From a virus: a stretch of 64,000 nucleotides of DNA. The translations under genes were made by a program, and so were the position numbers. The notes beneath the pieces were generated by a model. It did no database searches. It saw nothing but the letters and a program-made list of their open reading frames with translations, and had not been told where the DNA came from. The DNA lies in IMG/VR virus record IMGVR_UViG_3300020220_004354, positions 1 through 64,000 of that record; one strand, written 5' to 3'. This document shows positions 33,097 to 41,184 of this stretch, in pieces (positions within the stretch are counted from its first letter, which is position 1; each line of letters opens with the position of its first letter).

Positions 33097-33682
33097 GTTT
33101 CACTCCGATATGTGAACATAAATCCAACAACCAATCTCTATTTATGTTCGGAAGTGCCATCATTTTCCGTGACACCAATAATAATTGGCGACGGTTTATA
33201 TTGGACAAATCACATTCAGATAGATTCTTACCAATATTATACGCGATGAATTGGATTTCTTCATCGAACTTGCCCGGCATTGTTCGACGTTGCGTTCGGG
33301 CACTATGTGCATGTGCGATCTTACTGCGTCCGTGATTCTGTTGATGCTCCGGTTTTCGCTTTGGGGCTATTCTCTTCTTAAATTCTGGCAATTTCAGTTG
33401 TTGATGCCCGTCTTTGTCGATATGCGAACTCGTCGCATTCTTAACAGTTCGCCTGCGAATTCGATCGCGAATAGATTCAGGAGTGGTTTCCTGAATAAGT
33501 CGATTAAAGTCGTCACATGTGACAGTACCTTCATCGATTTTCTTCAAGATACCCTTGAGCAACTCATCCGACTCATTTTTTGGTGGCCCATGGCGTTCAC
33601 ACACTTCACACATGGACACGTCAGGATAAGGTTCGTCTTTCTCGAATCGTTTATTACAACCTGGGCAATTCTTTGTAGCCAT
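33089..33682 (-). CDS. Zinc-finger protein of terminase operon
   Basis: 197 aa from ATG 33682 (MATKNCPGCNKRFEKDEPYP), which follows GGAGGTGAGG; a TTG five codons upstream is not preferred. Treble-clef type CPGC...CEVC at residues 6-29. Middle basic, His/Arg-rich (QNHGRSKIAHAHSARTQRR). The C-terminal helix bundle (EEIQFIAYNIGKNLSECDLS) is unknown. Between the late sigma factor and small terminase, so a role in late transcription or packaging is possible but unproven. Confidence 0.7.
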   Translation of the reverse strand: MATKNCPGCNKRFEKDEPYPDVSMCEVCERHGPPKNESDELLKGILKKIDEGTVTCDDFNRLIQETTPESIRDRIRRRTVKNATSSHIDKDGHQQLKLPEFKKRIAPKRKPEHQQNHGRSKIAHAHSARTQRRTMPGKFDEEIQFIAYNIGKNLSECDLSNINRRQLLLVSRKMMALPNINRDWLLDLCSHIGVKHG

Positions 33683-33723
33683 AATCCTCACCTCCAAAAA
33701 AGCTACAATATTTTTGGTGAGGT

Positions 33724-34707
33724 CTACTCTTCATCAAAGTCCACATTCGATTTCCGATTGTCGATCTTAGGTTCGCCAATAGATCGATTCAGCATCGAAT
33801 CAGAGAGTTCGAAGCTACGTAGCTTCACAAGATGCAAAAAATTCGTCACAATCACCCGCGATAGACCAGACTGGTCAACCAATTTACCAATAAGACCATC
33901 ATATGGACGGTCATCATTCAGAACCAAGTATTCTAATGCATCAATGATTTTCAAATGATTATCGTCATACTGATTCAATTCTCTTATTTCTGATAAGAAT
34001 CTAGCCATCACTCCGCTGACGGGCTTCTGCTTATTTCCGAGATGACTAACATATGACCCAGAATTCTTTCGGTCACGACCTTCTTTTTTGATGTGGGCAA
34101 GAATCACTGTTCTGGCAATCTGAGACCACATATTAAAAACTTTTGACATCCCGCGATACAAAATGGTCTCAGAACCACCATATCGCCCTTGGACCGGTTC
34201 AATAATCGGGGTTGTGGTCAATTTGATTCCGCACTTTGGGCAATGCCGGTGCATCGCCACTACTTCATCTAATGTCTTGATTCCATATTCGAGATCGCCC
34301 GGTTGATACAATAACGATTCGGCTGGACGTTCCCAATTGAAGCACTTACGACAATGTGGGCGTGAACGATACTTGTACAAAGTTCGTTCAATTTGAACCC
34401 ATGCTGTCTGAAGAAGATCACCGAAAGACGATTCATCCTGGCCGGGATAGATGGTATGCAAGCCTTGCTTACGAATGATCTGGCGAATCAATTCGGTAGC
34501 ATGCGACATAATCATGTCGCGTAATCGAACTTGGGTGCAACCGGTCCATAAATATTGAGTAAGCTGCCATTCGACTATTTCATTAATGAAATACAGTTTC
34601 CGCAGCGGAACCTCAGGTGTTGAAGAGGGTTCGCTGGGCTGTTGTTGCTCTAGAGAAGAACTTTCGTTCGATTCTAAATCGTCGCTTTTCAACGAGTTCT
34701 CGGCCAT
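33724..34707 (-). CDS. Late sigma factor, gp55-like, with zinc insertion
   Basis: 327 aa from ATG 34707. Sigma-70 region 2-like helices: SSFGDLLQTAWVQIERTLYK and, after an insertion, MSKVFNMWSQIARTVILAHI KKEGRDRK. The insertion carries CRKC and CPKC pairs (Cys119/122 and Cys156/159), a zinc ribbon inside region 2. The C-terminal DGLIGKLVDQSGLSRVIVTNF resembles an HTH. T4 gp55 directs RNA polymerase to TATAAATA promoters, and one such site is at 36239. Overlaps the helicase 3' end by 95 nt. Confidence 0.75.
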   Translation of the reverse strand: MAENSLKSDDLESNESSSLEQQQPSEPSSTPEVPLRKLYFINEIVEWQLTQYLWTGCTQVRLRDMIMSHATELIRQIIRKQGLHTIYPGQDESSFGDLLQTAWVQIERTLYKYRSRPHCRKCFNWERPAESLLYQPGDLEYGIKTLDEVVAMHRHCPKCGIKLTTTPIIEPVQGRYGGSETILYRGMSKVFNMWSQIARTVILAHIKKEGRDRKNSGSYVSHLGNKQKPVSGVMARFLSEIRELNQYDDNHLKIIDALEYLVLNDDRPYDGLIGKLVDQSGLSRVIVTNFLHLVKLRSFELSDSMLNRSIGEPKIDNRKSNVDFDEE

Positions 34708-36232
34708 CAATGACACCACCGGGGAATATTACCTGAACGTCGAATCCGGCATTTACCATGGCTTTCAATCTGGATTTCGAGTGACTGTAGAGATATCTGT
34801 TGCATCGGAAGAAAAAATCAAAAATCCTGCTATATCCTTGTTGATTTCTTCGAAGGGCACGTCCGACTTTTTGTATCAAGTCGGATTGTAGTTTACCTCC
34901 TCCAGCAATTATCAGATTCTCACAGCCTCCTGCCAAATCGAGTCCACGATTGATAATTTTACCACCAATAAGTACGTTGAACTCTCGCTTTTCAAACTTC
35001 CGCAGTATCTCATCTCTGCGACGCTTTGGTGTCTCGCCATAAATGAAGTGAGCTTCCATTCCCTGACCGTTAATTGATTTCTCCAATGCGAATCCAAGAT
35101 CTTTACGATCCACAAGAATCAACGTTCCGTCTTCCCGATATTTCTTGCAGATACTAGTAATAAGCTGATGAAAGCGTTGGTTTTCGATTAACCATTCAAC
35201 ATACGCCATATCATAAGCCGAAGCTTCATCAATGTTTCCCTCTAGACCGAATGCCATCATTTTGTAATGGCATGGAATGATTCGGCCATGCTTCTGAACA
35301 TTATCGCGGGTTTCCTTCACGATAATCGATCCGAGATGCTCCTGCATCACCATCGCTTCCACTGGCTTATCCGGGTCGATAGGCGTTGCAGAAAATCCGT
35401 ACCGTCTTCGCCCCTTATAATAGTGTCTGAACAGTGATTTATAAGATTCCGAAGTGGCTTTGTCGCATTCATCGACAATTATCATCTCAGCCTTTCTGAC
35501 ATATGAATATAAGAATTTGACATTCTTCACCCTAGTCTGATGTGCTTTGTATGATTGATCCCATTTTTGCAGCCGTTTGTTTAATGCATTATCTGTTTCA
35601 TTAAGCTTTCGTATCGGAACATCTGGCGGCTTTTTTGGTGGATTCAATGATTGAATCAACCCAACTATGACCATCTCGCCGTTCGGTCGCTTGCCAGCAT
35701 AGAACAAACCAACTTCTTCAGCGATATCACGCAATTCAAGCCGTTTTTTCAACTGATCCACAACCACTCGTTGATCTGCCAGAATCAATGTGGGGCAGGG
35801 AATCGCTTTGCAAATGCCACAAATGACTTCACCCTTCCCACTTCCAGTGGGCATATCAATGATTCCGCACTCAGCCTTGCAACATTTCTGAATCGCCCGA
35901 ATTTGATAATCTTCGAGCTTAATACCTGGCAAGAAGTCTGGGGTTATATCTTCTGGCTTTGCAGCCTCGTATGCCCACTGCTGGCGACGATCTTGTATGA
36001 TCAACGGCAATCCGTGCTTCGTACACACTCCTCGAAGCATGCTCAATAGAGGTCGAGCCATTCGCTTTTTAGCCCGATTGTATTTGCGATAGATTCCATC
36101 CCAATTACCACGCATTGCTGGATCGATATAGACATTCGGCTTACAAACGCTAAATTCTTCCCATATTATCTGATCCTCAGGATCAGTAATATGATCAAGA
36201 TAAATCCATTGATTGTCAACGTAAGCTATCAT
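34613..36232 (-). CDS. SF2 helicase, UvsW-like
   Basis: 539 aa. Helicase motifs: IIDMPTGSGKGEV (Walker A, 128-134), IIVDECDKAT (DECD box, 254-257), YGFSATP (motif III), TLILVDRKDLGFAL (IV), NVLIGGKIINRGLDLAGG (V) and DLIQKVGRALRR (VI). The N-terminal 110 residues are the small UvsW-type domain. In T4, UvsW unwinds branched DNA and R-loops and moves the phage from origin- to recombination-dependent replication. Divergent from the Tat-motif gene with a 62-bp intergenic region. Confidence 0.9.
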   Translation of the reverse strand: MIAYVDNQWIYLDHITDPEDQIIWEEFSVCKPNVYIDPAMRGNWDGIYRKYNRAKKRMARPLLSMLRGVCTKHGLPLIIQDRRQQWAYEAAKPEDITPDFLPGIKLEDYQIRAIQKCCKAECGIIDMPTGSGKGEVICGICKAIPCPTLILADQRVVVDQLKKRLELRDIAEEVGLFYAGKRPNGEMVIVGLIQSLNPPKKPPDVPIRKLNETDNALNKRLQKWDQSYKAHQTRVKNVKFLYSYVRKAEMIIVDECDKATSESYKSLFRHYYKGRRRYGFSATPIDPDKPVEAMVMQEHLGSIIVKETRDNVQKHGRIIPCHYKMMAFGLEGNIDEASAYDMAYVEWLIENQRFHQLITSICKKYREDGTLILVDRKDLGFALEKSINGQGMEAHFIYGETPKRRRDEILRKFEKREFNVLIGGKIINRGLDLAGGCENLIIAGGGKLQSDLIQKVGRALRRNQQGYSRIFDFFFRCNRYLYSHSKSRLKAMVNAGFDVQVIFPGGVIDGRELVEKRRFRIERKFFSRATTAQRTLFNT

Positions 36233-36238
36233 AAGACA

Positions 36239-36246
36239 TATAAATA
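36239..36246 (+). promoter_or_regulatory. T4-type late promoter TATAAATA
   Basis: Exact consensus TATAAATA on the plus strand, 49 nt before the ATG of the Tat-motif gene. T4 late promoters need only this -10 element plus gp55. The leader then contains a GGGACCC palindrome before the ATG. Predicts late expression, in time for packaging into the head. Confidence 0.55.
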
Positions 36247-36294
36247 CGCAAATATAACATCAACCAAACCAACATTATACATGGGACCCATGGC

Positions 36295-37152
36295 ATGAAA
36301 TTATCACTGATAATTGAAGCTGAATTCACCAGACGAAATTTCTTAAAAAGTATGGCCGGTGCGGCAGCAGCACTTTCTGGAAATGCGCCAATAGCTCAAG
36401 CTGTGGCAAAAAATACTATTGGTGCTCAAGCTGTAAACAAGTTAATTCCACAGTGGGAACGATTCCGTGGCTTTCCCTGGGGCGTGTTTACAATTTTTAC
36501 TGGCACTGATGCTACCCGGTATGAACCAGCCTTAATAGATCAATTTAAATCTGTCGCTAGTGCGGCTAACATTGCCAAACAAATTGGATATGGTGACATA
36601 AAATTTGGAGTTGATAAGTGGGATGGTGATGCGATTTTCGTAAACAACCTTCTGCCTGATATATATTCTGAAATCGAAAGAAAAGCAAATGCCGGTGAAG
36701 ATATAAAAATCGCCGGAAAATTATATGATATAGTAGATGACGAAGATTCATTCTCACTTCACCCACGAGAAGGCGAACTGCAGGGCTGGATAAATATACC
36801 TAAATATGGTTCCGCCCCAAAAACCCACCACTTCAATACCGGCCAGCTCCGCCCGGTCGGTGACGATCCGATCAAAACATGGTGGGATAATTATGGTGTT
36901 CATATTGATGTTGAAATCGATGAAGCCGCCAAAGAAGTAATCAAAAATCACAATTTAGATACATCTAGACACGAGAAAAGATTTGCAGAATATGAACAAA
37001 AGCATCGAGAGCAACTAGAGCGAGAACAACAGCGAGAACGAGAAAAACTTAAACATGACAATGAAATGATGCGATGGGCTGACGACGGTGGCCGTGTGGC
37101 GGAAAGCTTCTTACGCCGCCTCAACCGTTCACTGCAAAAAATTCATAATTAA
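36295..37152 (+). CDS. Capsid-targeted protein with twin-arginine motif
   Basis: 285 aa. The N-terminus MKLSLIIE fits the shared capsid-targeting pattern. Directly after the predicted cut comes AEFTRRNFLKSMAGAAAALS GNAPIAQA, a twin-arginine signal (TRRNFLK, hydrophobic core, Ala-x-Ala). The following domain (residues 50-215) includes WERFRGFPWGVFTIFTGTDA and DGDAIFVNNLLPDIYSEIER, not recognised. Residues 220-270 are a charged single helix (REQLEREQQREREKLK). Expected path: into the prohead, cleavage by gp21, injection, then possible host Tat export. The last two steps are speculation. Confidence 0.75.
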   Translation: MKLSLIIEAEFTRRNFLKSMAGAAAALSGNAPIAQAVAKNTIGAQAVNKLIPQWERFRGFPWGVFTIFTGTDATRYEPALIDQFKSVASAANIAKQIGYGDIKFGVDKWDGDAIFVNNLLPDIYSEIERKANAGEDIKIAGKLYDIVDDEDSFSLHPREGELQGWINIPKYGSAPKTHHFNTGQLRPVGDDPIKTWWDNYGVHIDVEIDEAAKEVIKNHNLDTSRHEKRFAEYEQKHREQLEREQQREREKLKHDNEMMRWADDGGRVAESFLRRLNRSLQKIHN

Positions 37153-37171
37153 TCGCGGTGTTAACACTTCA

Positions 37172-39427
37172 TTACTTCTGTATTTCGCATTTTTCAGAAT
37201 CACAGAAGTAGCTTCCAGCCGCCTCCTGAATGTATGCACCGTAGTCTGCCTCTTTGATAGATGCGTTGTACGCTTCAACTTCTTCGGGCGTACACGGTTC
37301 ATACGGAGCTTGAGCGTATCCGTGGTCTTCCATCGGCAGGAAGCTGATTCCCTTCAACTGATCTTCGTAAGCTTCAAGGACGCGGGCAATGTCAGGTTTC
37401 TCACTGGCTTTGAATTTGATAGTACAAGAAACCTGATTGTCAGCCCAATATCGCTGATAATCAACAGTGTTTGCCATCTGTTCCCAGATAGAAACTTCTT
37501 GCACGGGACGAACACGCCGATCATCAACAGCGAATTTCACGACGACCGTGCGTTCCGGATCGCTAATCGTCGGTTCGATATGATATCCGGCGTCCCGGAG
37601 AATCTTCACCAAGACACTATCGCGAGCAATGCGAACCCGTCTCCAATAAGTCATGGCTTCCGGATGATGAATGCCAGGAGTGGCACCTACCACCAGCGAC
37701 ACGGTTCCACTCGGCTTAACGGACGTGACCTTGATCGAACGTTGGACACACAACCATTCAGCGTAAATTGAATCCCAACGGCGGATCTCGTTGTATCCGG
37801 TATCGCAGAAGTCTCTGAGAACCGCCCGGCGTCCAAATTTCGCAAACGCTTGGACGATCCCACTTTGAGATAAGCCAATACGACGATTTCTCAGAGTGAC
37901 TTGGTTGGTTCTCGGATTGTGAGTCGGAAGAAGTGTGACGGTCTTTGCGTAAAGATATGCGAATTTCAGAGTTCGCATGTAATCTTCAGCATTTTCATGA
38001 TTCGCAGGGAACGTCTCGACAAGATTGCAGAGTTCATAGCTCTCCAAGCTTTGTTCCATGCACGGATTTGCTCCAAGAACTCGCCCATCGATTCCCGGCT
38101 GTCGCCCATCAATCAATCGACTGAAATCTCGAACGTTATCCAGCCAGATAAGACCCGGCTCACCATTGACCGCGATTTGTTCAGCAACGTTGGTATAATC
38201 CATACCAACATGAGCGAATATCGAATTGTTCGATGCCCAACGATGATGATTCATCGCATTCCACGTCTCAATCGCCGGTGCAAGACGGTCATGCGGGATA
38301 CCGGTTTCGTCAAAATCATGCAACAACCCTTGTGGGCAGGCATTGTCTTTTGAGACTTTGAGAGCATCTGCCCACAGACGGCCAGTGACAGCCTCGAATT
38401 TCGAGATGTCCTCTGGCAAAAGCGTTGATTTGTAATTCTTCATCGATTGATATTCGGCATCATTGGCGTCTCCAAACGCGATTTCTGCCGTTCTACGAAC
38501 ATTTCCGGCCACAACGCAGCGACCGATATAATTCATCAGATCAGTGATATCAACGCTCGATAGTGTCTTGCCGATCTTTTTGTGCAGGTGAGCACGAATG
38601 ATCTTGTGCAGCTCCATCAAAATGCCGGGGCCAGACGCTTTTCCACCAAATCCCTTAATAGTGGACCCCGCTCGTCTGATTTGTGAATAATCAAATTCAA
38701 TTGACCCCTCATCAGCGGTGGTGGTATAAGAGCGAATCAAATGTCGAACTGAATCAACCCAGCCCTCGCGAGAGTCTGGGACGACATACACACGTCGCAT
38801 ATCGGCGGGCAGATGAATCAGAATCTTACCCGCTCCCTTGGTGTCGAAACCGACCCCTACACCAAGCATGGACATATCCATCAAGAAGCAGAATGGTTCC
38901 GCTGGGTCTGATTCGATCAGATCGTGCGTGCTAACGAATCCACAGTTGTTCAACGCGGCACTACCACGTTCCCACATGAACGGTGTGCCCATCATCCAAA
39001 GACCACGACCCGGAGGCGTGAATTTGAAATCCCAAATCCGCTGGAACATTTCATGGGCTGACATCAACGCCTTGGTATAATCCCACGGAATATGCAAGCG
39101 TTTGCAGTGCCGTCTCTGGATTTCGTAGCAACCTTCGACGACCCGACGCACCATGTCGCAGAAAGTTTCCTTGAGGTTGTCATCTTTGAGACGCGAGTAT
39201 GTCCGGTAGAAGACCAACTCGCCAAGACCGTTGAATCCGAAGTTCGGTTGGCGACCTTCGTAATTCGAAATAAATTCATCATCCAATTTGAATGCGTCAC
39301 TAGGATCTTCGTTTTTGATCCCAGCGAAGTATTGTGCCGAAATGTTCGGCACATCGAGAAGGTCGTGAGTATCAGCGTCACGTCCGTGCTTGCTTGAACC
39401 TGAATCTTTAATTATTGCCAAACTCAC
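37172..39427 (-). CDS. nrdJ: Adenosylcobalamin-dependent ribonucleotide reductase (class II)
   Basis: 751 aa, near the 739 aa of the monomeric Lactobacillus enzyme. Catalytic residues: Cys162 in LNNCGFV, NPCMEQSLESYELCNL with the radical Cys456, Glu458 and Cys467, and the C-terminal redox pair CDSEKC (742, 747). PPGRGLWMMGTPF and SVKPSGTVSLVVG are typical of the family. The start is a GTG overlapping the TGA of the upstream gene (GTGA). Makes deoxyribonucleotides from ribonucleotides without oxygen, but needs vitamin B12 from the host. Convergent with the Tat-motif gene. Confidence 0.95.
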   Translation of the reverse strand: MSLAIIKDSGSSKHGRDADTHDLLDVPNISAQYFAGIKNEDPSDAFKLDDEFISNYEGRQPNFGFNGLGELVFYRTYSRLKDDNLKETFCDMVRRVVEGCYEIQRRHCKRLHIPWDYTKALMSAHEMFQRIWDFKFTPPGRGLWMMGTPFMWERGSAALNNCGFVSTHDLIESDPAEPFCFLMDMSMLGVGVGFDTKGAGKILIHLPADMRRVYVVPDSREGWVDSVRHLIRSYTTTADEGSIEFDYSQIRRAGSTIKGFGGKASGPGILMELHKIIRAHLHKKIGKTLSSVDITDLMNYIGRCVVAGNVRRTAEIAFGDANDAEYQSMKNYKSTLLPEDISKFEAVTGRLWADALKVSKDNACPQGLLHDFDETGIPHDRLAPAIETWNAMNHHRWASNNSIFAHVGMDYTNVAEQIAVNGEPGLIWLDNVRDFSRLIDGRQPGIDGRVLGANPCMEQSLESYELCNLVETFPANHENAEDYMRTLKFAYLYAKTVTLLPTHNPRTNQVTLRNRRIGLSQSGIVQAFAKFGRRAVLRDFCDTGYNEIRRWDSIYAEWLCVQRSIKVTSVKPSGTVSLVVGATPGIHHPEAMTYWRRVRIARDSVLVKILRDAGYHIEPTISDPERTVVVKFAVDDRRVRPVQEVSIWEQMANTVDYQRYWADNQVSCTIKFKASEKPDIARVLEAYEDQLKGISFLPMEDHGYAQAPYEPCTPEEVEAYNASIKEADYGAYIQEAAGSYFCDSEKCEIQK

Positions 39428-40074
39428 GGTTTTCTCCAGTCAGTCCCAAACAGGGTTCTAGTTGTCTTCACGTTATGTTGTTCTGATAAAAACTCAGAAC
39501 GTAGCAAATACAGTGAAGTAGTTGAGGGAAGTAGACGACACTCGACTTCGTTGTGCAAATGAGACATCGCTCGGCCACATGCTCTCGATAATGCGAGAAA
39601 TAAATCCGACAATTTCGATGCTTGATACCATAGAATAATATTGGGCAATGTGTTTCGTTCGCGTCGACATAACAAAGTTTTGAGCGAATCTTCGTTTCCG
39701 ATTTGAGCATCAAACCAACGTTTCATCGATGATAAAGATGCGATCTGATCGACATTATCTTTTTGTTGCGAAGTTAGAATTTGATAACAAATATCTAGCA
39801 TGTTCGACTGATGGAGTGCCGCCAATCCCTTCCTCAATACTCCACGCTGTTTCGCTTGCCCCACTGCTATTGTTATAAACCGCTTAGCAGTATTGTCATC
39901 AAATCCCCACTCATTGAATTTCCTGGAGATCGATGAGGCAAATCGCCATTGATATGTTCGATGCGGGTCTGTATTGGCAGGAAATGAAATTCGCATCCCT
40001 TGCTGTAAATAGGCATCGGAACACCATCCCCATACAGTCATAACACGGTCAGCGACAACAGTTTCAGTGTTCAT
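39424..40074 (-). CDS. Unknown protein translationally coupled to nrdJ
   Basis: 216 aa from ATG 40074; longer frames would run over the divergent gene at 40100. Helical throughout: YQWRFASSISRKFNEWGFDD, KQRGVLRKGLAALHQSNMLD, SLSSMKRWFDAQIGNEDSLK, LSDLFLALSRACGRAMSHLH. It looks like a DNA- or protein-binding helical protein without recognisable family. The stop overlaps the nrdJ start. Confidence 0.7.
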   Translation of the reverse strand: MNTETVVADRVMTVWGWCSDAYLQQGMRISFPANTDPHRTYQWRFASSISRKFNEWGFDDNTAKRFITIAVGQAKQRGVLRKGLAALHQSNMLDICYQILTSQQKDNVDQIASLSSMKRWFDAQIGNEDSLKTLLCRRERNTLPNIILWYQASKLSDLFLALSRACGRAMSHLHNEVECRLLPSTTSLYLLRSEFLSEQHNVKTTRTLFGTDWRKP

Positions 40075-40099
40075 AAGACCGTCAATACAAGGAGATGAA

Positions 40100-40411
40100 A
40101 TGGCCGACAAACTTGCATCCTCTGCTACTGAACACAACCGAGAGCTATCACCCGAAGAGCAAAGACAAGCCATATTTGACGAGCGATTCGAATCTCTTAC
40201 GAATGGATTTGGGAAAGCATGTGAAGAGCACAAAGTACCAGTTGCAATCGCAATTGCAATTCACCCAGAGGAAAGCCATCCGATCGTTTTCGCTCGTGGA
40301 CATCAATACGATGTCGCATCACTACTAGCAAGTATATTGCGTGGATTGAAGCAAGAATTGATGTCTGGACTGAATGCCGAGCCAGAGATCGATTATCCAG
40401 AAGACCGCTAA
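40100..40411 (+). CDS. Unknown small protein
   Basis: 103 aa from ATG 40100, preceded by AGGAGATGAA. Acidic helical N-terminus (EHNRELSPEEQRQAIFDERF) and a short alpha/beta part (VPVAIAIAIHPEESHPIVFA, HQYDVASLLASILRGLKQEL). Plausibly a small regulator. Divergent from the nrdJ operon by 25 bp and convergent with the 119-aa gene, overlapping it by four bases. Confidence 0.7.
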   Translation: MADKLASSATEHNRELSPEEQRQAIFDERFESLTNGFGKACEEHKVPVAIAIAIHPEESHPIVFARGHQYDVASLLASILRGLKQELMSGLNAEPEIDYPEDR

Positions 40412-40767
40412 AAATTCTTAGTGAATAATTGGCGAATTCGCTTGCGTAGATCTAGATCTTCGATTTTATCATAACATTCACTAAGAATTGCATGGATAGG
40501 ACTAGTACGATCCAGAGACCATTTATAAACAACAATCTTTAAATTACCAAATTGAATCGGGATACATGAAGCATCTTCTAATTCGCTGATTTGCTGCACA
40601 CAATGCGATATCACATATTCAATCTGTGGGGTCTCATCAAGGACATAACTACGAATTGATCCGTCGATAGATGCTACTGCATTTTCGAATTTGTTAAAAC
40701 TATAGATTCGATCCGGATCAGCGTCATAGACAACCATCCAGATCGTTATCGAGTGATGCTTAAACAC
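40408..40767 (-). CDS. Unknown small protein
   Basis: 119 aa, alpha/beta: ITIWMVVYDADPDRIYSFNK, SIDGSIRSYVLDETPQIEYV, NLKIVVYKWSLDRTSPIHAI, then a basic C-terminal helix KIEDLDLRKRIRQLFTKNF. Ends in TAG. Nine bases after the cupin gene, so probably in the same operon. Family not recognised. Confidence 0.65.
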   Translation of the reverse strand: MFKHHSITIWMVVYDADPDRIYSFNKFENAVASIDGSIRSYVLDETPQIEYVISHCVQQISELEDASCIPIQFGNLKIVVYKWSLDRTSPIHAILSECYDKIEDLDLRKRIRQLFTKNF

Positions 40768-40776
40768 GATATACCC

Positions 40777-41184
40777 TCAGATCATGTTCTTAATTATATT
40801 CCACGGAAGCTTACTTAAGTCCGAGACATCCATCTTACCACCCTCAACAATGCGAATGATATCATCGCATAGCACTTGTCCGCCGCGATCTCCATAATAT
40901 TCTTCAATCATCGATCCGGCTTTGTGGACAACGAACATGTGCGTGACTAAGGATGGCACGTCATGTGTATTATCTGGACCGAGCAGTGTCCTAACGACAT
41001 GCGGCCCATACATCTCGATTATCTCAACTTGTCCGCTGACTACTAAAAATTTATTAGCACGGTGTTGGTGATAATGAAGGGAACAATATGTTTTCGCTAT
41101 TAATTGCAGTTCGTGTTTGGAATAGAATGGAGTATCAATTAATTCACGAGTTTTGCCCCAGACTTTGTTAGTCCACTGGATCAT
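40777..41184 (-). CDS. PMI-like cupin
   Basis: 135 aa. Cupin fold close to the C-terminal domain of type II phosphomannose isomerases: VWGKTRELIDTPFYSKHELQ, then CSLHYHQHRANKFLVVSGQV with the metal-binding His-x-His, and the second motif HKAGSMIEEYYGDRGGQ. It lacks the nucleotidyltransferase domain. T4-like phages often carry such a small gene beside baseplate genes; activity is unproven. Starts one base before the gp6-like stop region. Confidence 0.8.
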   Translation of the reverse strand: MIQWTNKVWGKTRELIDTPFYSKHELQLIAKTYCSLHYHQHRANKFLVVSGQVEIIEMYGPHVVRTLLGPDNTHDVPSLVTHMFVVHKAGSMIEEYYGDRGGQVLCDDIIRIVEGGKMDVSDLSKLPWNIIKNMI

